From assembly GCF_029227915.1 (NCBI RefSeq), contig NC_079884.1, positions 30,444,001-30,508,000 of the forward strand: 64,000 nucleotides of DNA, read 5' to 3'. The notes below the pieces were generated by a model that was not told where the DNA came from, made no database searches, and saw only the letters and a program-made list of their open reading frames with translations. This DNA comes from Hydractinia symbiolongicarpus (taxonomy: Eukaryota; Cnidaria; Hydrozoa; Anthoathecata; Hydractiniidae). Below, one piece after another: positions 63,001 to 64,000 of this stretch (within the stretch, counting starts at the first letter, position 1; every line of letters starts with the position of its first letter). Both the position numbers and the translations under genes were made by a program.

Positions 63001-64000
63001 CAGAAATGTTTTCATTTTTGATGAGACATTTAATGAAAGTGGTTTAATCGCCGGCAAACGAAAACCCGCGATTTCCCGTAAATCCCGGACTCAGCCCGTA
63101 TAGTCAAAAGAATACAAAGAAAGTACCCAGGGAGTTATCTCATTTCCCGAACGATTTTTTAAATTATTTTTTCACCACTAAAACGTATGAGACTTGTAGT
63201 TTTCAGAAATGTTTTCATTTTTGATGAGACATTTAATGAAAGTGGTTTAATCGCCGGCAAACGAAAACCCGCAATTTCCCGTAAATCCCGGGCTTGGCTC
63301 GTATAGTCGAATGTATACAAAGAAAGTACCCAGAGAGTAAACTCATTTCCCGAACGATTTTTTAAATTATTTTTTCACCACTAAAACGCATGAGACTTGT
63401 AGTTTTCAAAAATGTTTTCATTTTTGATGAGACGCTTAATGAAAGGGGTTTAATCGCCGGCAAACGAAAACCCGCGATTTCCCGTAAATCCCGGACTCGG
63501 CCCGTATAGTCAACAGTATACAAAGAAAGTACCCAGGAAGTAAACTCATTTCCCGAACGATTTTTAAAATTATTTTTTCACCACTAAAACGTATGAGACT
63601 TGTAGTTTTCAGAAATGTTTTCATTTTTGATGAGAGGCTTAATGAATGTGGTTTAATCGCCGGCAAACGAAAACCCGCCATTTCCCGTAAACCCCGTACT
63701 CGGCCCGTATAGTCAAAAGTATACAAAGAAAGTACCCAGGGAGTAAACTCATTTCCCGAACGATTTTTTAAATTAATATTTCACCACTAAAACCCATGAG
63801 ACTTGCAGTTTTTAAAAATGTTTTCATTTTTGATGAGACGCTGAATAAAGGAAGTTTAATCGCCTGTAAACAAAAACCCGCGATTTCCCGTAAATCCTGG
63901 ACTCAGCCCGTATAGTCAAAATTATACAAAGAAAGTACCCAGGGAGTAAACTCATTTCCCGAACGATTTTTTAAATTATTTTTTCACCACTAAAACGTAA
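60031..64000 (-). repeat. 203-bp satellite array, inverted domain, last part
   Basis: About 19.5 monomers in the same orientation as the rest of the inverted domain, running off the window end. The first monomer carries the TATACAAAAAAAG variant seen after copy A, with one private change (GTACACAGGG). One extra monomer, relative to the copy A flank, is present at about 60340-60543. No gene is visible. Confidence 0.96.
62071..64000 (-). repeat. Higher-order repeat, 5 monomers (1015 bp), about 1.9 copies
   Basis: CGGACTCAG points 62071 and 63086, and GAAAACCCGC points 62654 and 63669, are each 1015 bp apart, with the same order of monomer classes (CATTTAATGAAAG; AGGAAGTAAAC with CAACAGTATAC; ACCCCGTACTCGG; GCCTGTAAAC with AAAATTATAC). 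The second copy is cut by the window end. Confidence 0.85.

Larger units (their letters stand above)
43500..63085. repeat. Super-repeat of about 20-21 kb, copy 2
   Basis: Collinear counterpart of 23460-41835, carrying retrotransposon copy B at the identical site. Relative to copy 1 it lacks three monomers near 44.5 kb, then has extra monomers: about three between the 46.2 and 48.5 kb anchors, one between 48.5 and 49.4 kb, four between 49.8 and 55.6 kb, and one just after the retrotransposon (about 60340-60543). Collinearity stops near 63088 (equivalent to 41835), where copy 2 switches into a local 5-monomer repeat. Confidence 0.8.

Noticed and set aside
1-64000. CRISPR array
   Set aside because: Repeats are head to tail at about 203 bp with no unique spacers, and the mobile element is a eukaryotic non-LTR retrotransposon.

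Overview
The window is a eukaryotic, almost certainly invertebrate-animal, satellite-DNA block. About 55.6 kb of the 64 kb is one tandem repeat with a monomer of about 203 bp (roughly 274 copies). The remaining 8.4 kb is two copies of one 4.2-kb non-LTR retrotransposon inserted in the array. I see no host gene, tRNA, rRNA, CRISPR array or prokaryotic feature. The animal assignment rests on the retrotransposon (APE-type endonuclease plus reverse transcriptase, and an SGNH-esterase-type ORF1, as in CR1-group elements). The invertebrate suggestion rests on the unusually CpG-rich, undecayed monomers. The species cannot be named from the sequence.

Layout. Positions 1-5548 hold monomers in one orientation. 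At about 5548 the array flips, giving a head-to-head junction with 53-bp near-perfect inverted arms around a 44-bp loop, and every later monomer is in the opposite orientation. Within both domains, monomer variants are arranged in higher-order repeats of 2, 3, 4, 5, 6 and 7 monomers (periods about 406, 609, 811, 1015, 1218 and 1419-1420 bp). On top of this lies a super-repeat of about 20-21 kb. The segment from about 23.5 to 41.8 kb recurs collinearly at about 43.5 to 63.1 kb, and the offset steps through 20039, 19431, 20039, 20241, 21050 and 21253 bp as whole monomers were gained or lost.

Each super-repeat carries one retrotransposon copy (34777-38980 and 55827-60030, both + strand, both 4204 bp) at exactly the same base of the same monomer variant. 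One insertion was therefore amplified with the satellite; these are not two transposition events. The element has a 360-residue ORF1 (coiled coil, basic linker, SGNH/GDSL-esterase-like domain) and a roughly 983-codon ORF2 (endonuclease, reverse transcriptase, C-terminal region). Both lie in one reading frame, separated by a single TGA, and ORF2 has no in-frame ATG in its first 172 codons. ORF2 also contains two in-frame TAA codons, shared by both copies, so both copies are dead for autonomous transposition. The only base differences I found between the copies are five, all amino-acid-changing, in the first 365 bp of ORF1.

The genes do not form a pathway. The biology here is array evolution: unequal exchange, inversion, local homogenisation and hitchhiking of a dead retroelement in what may be a centromeric, pericentromeric or other heterochromatic block.
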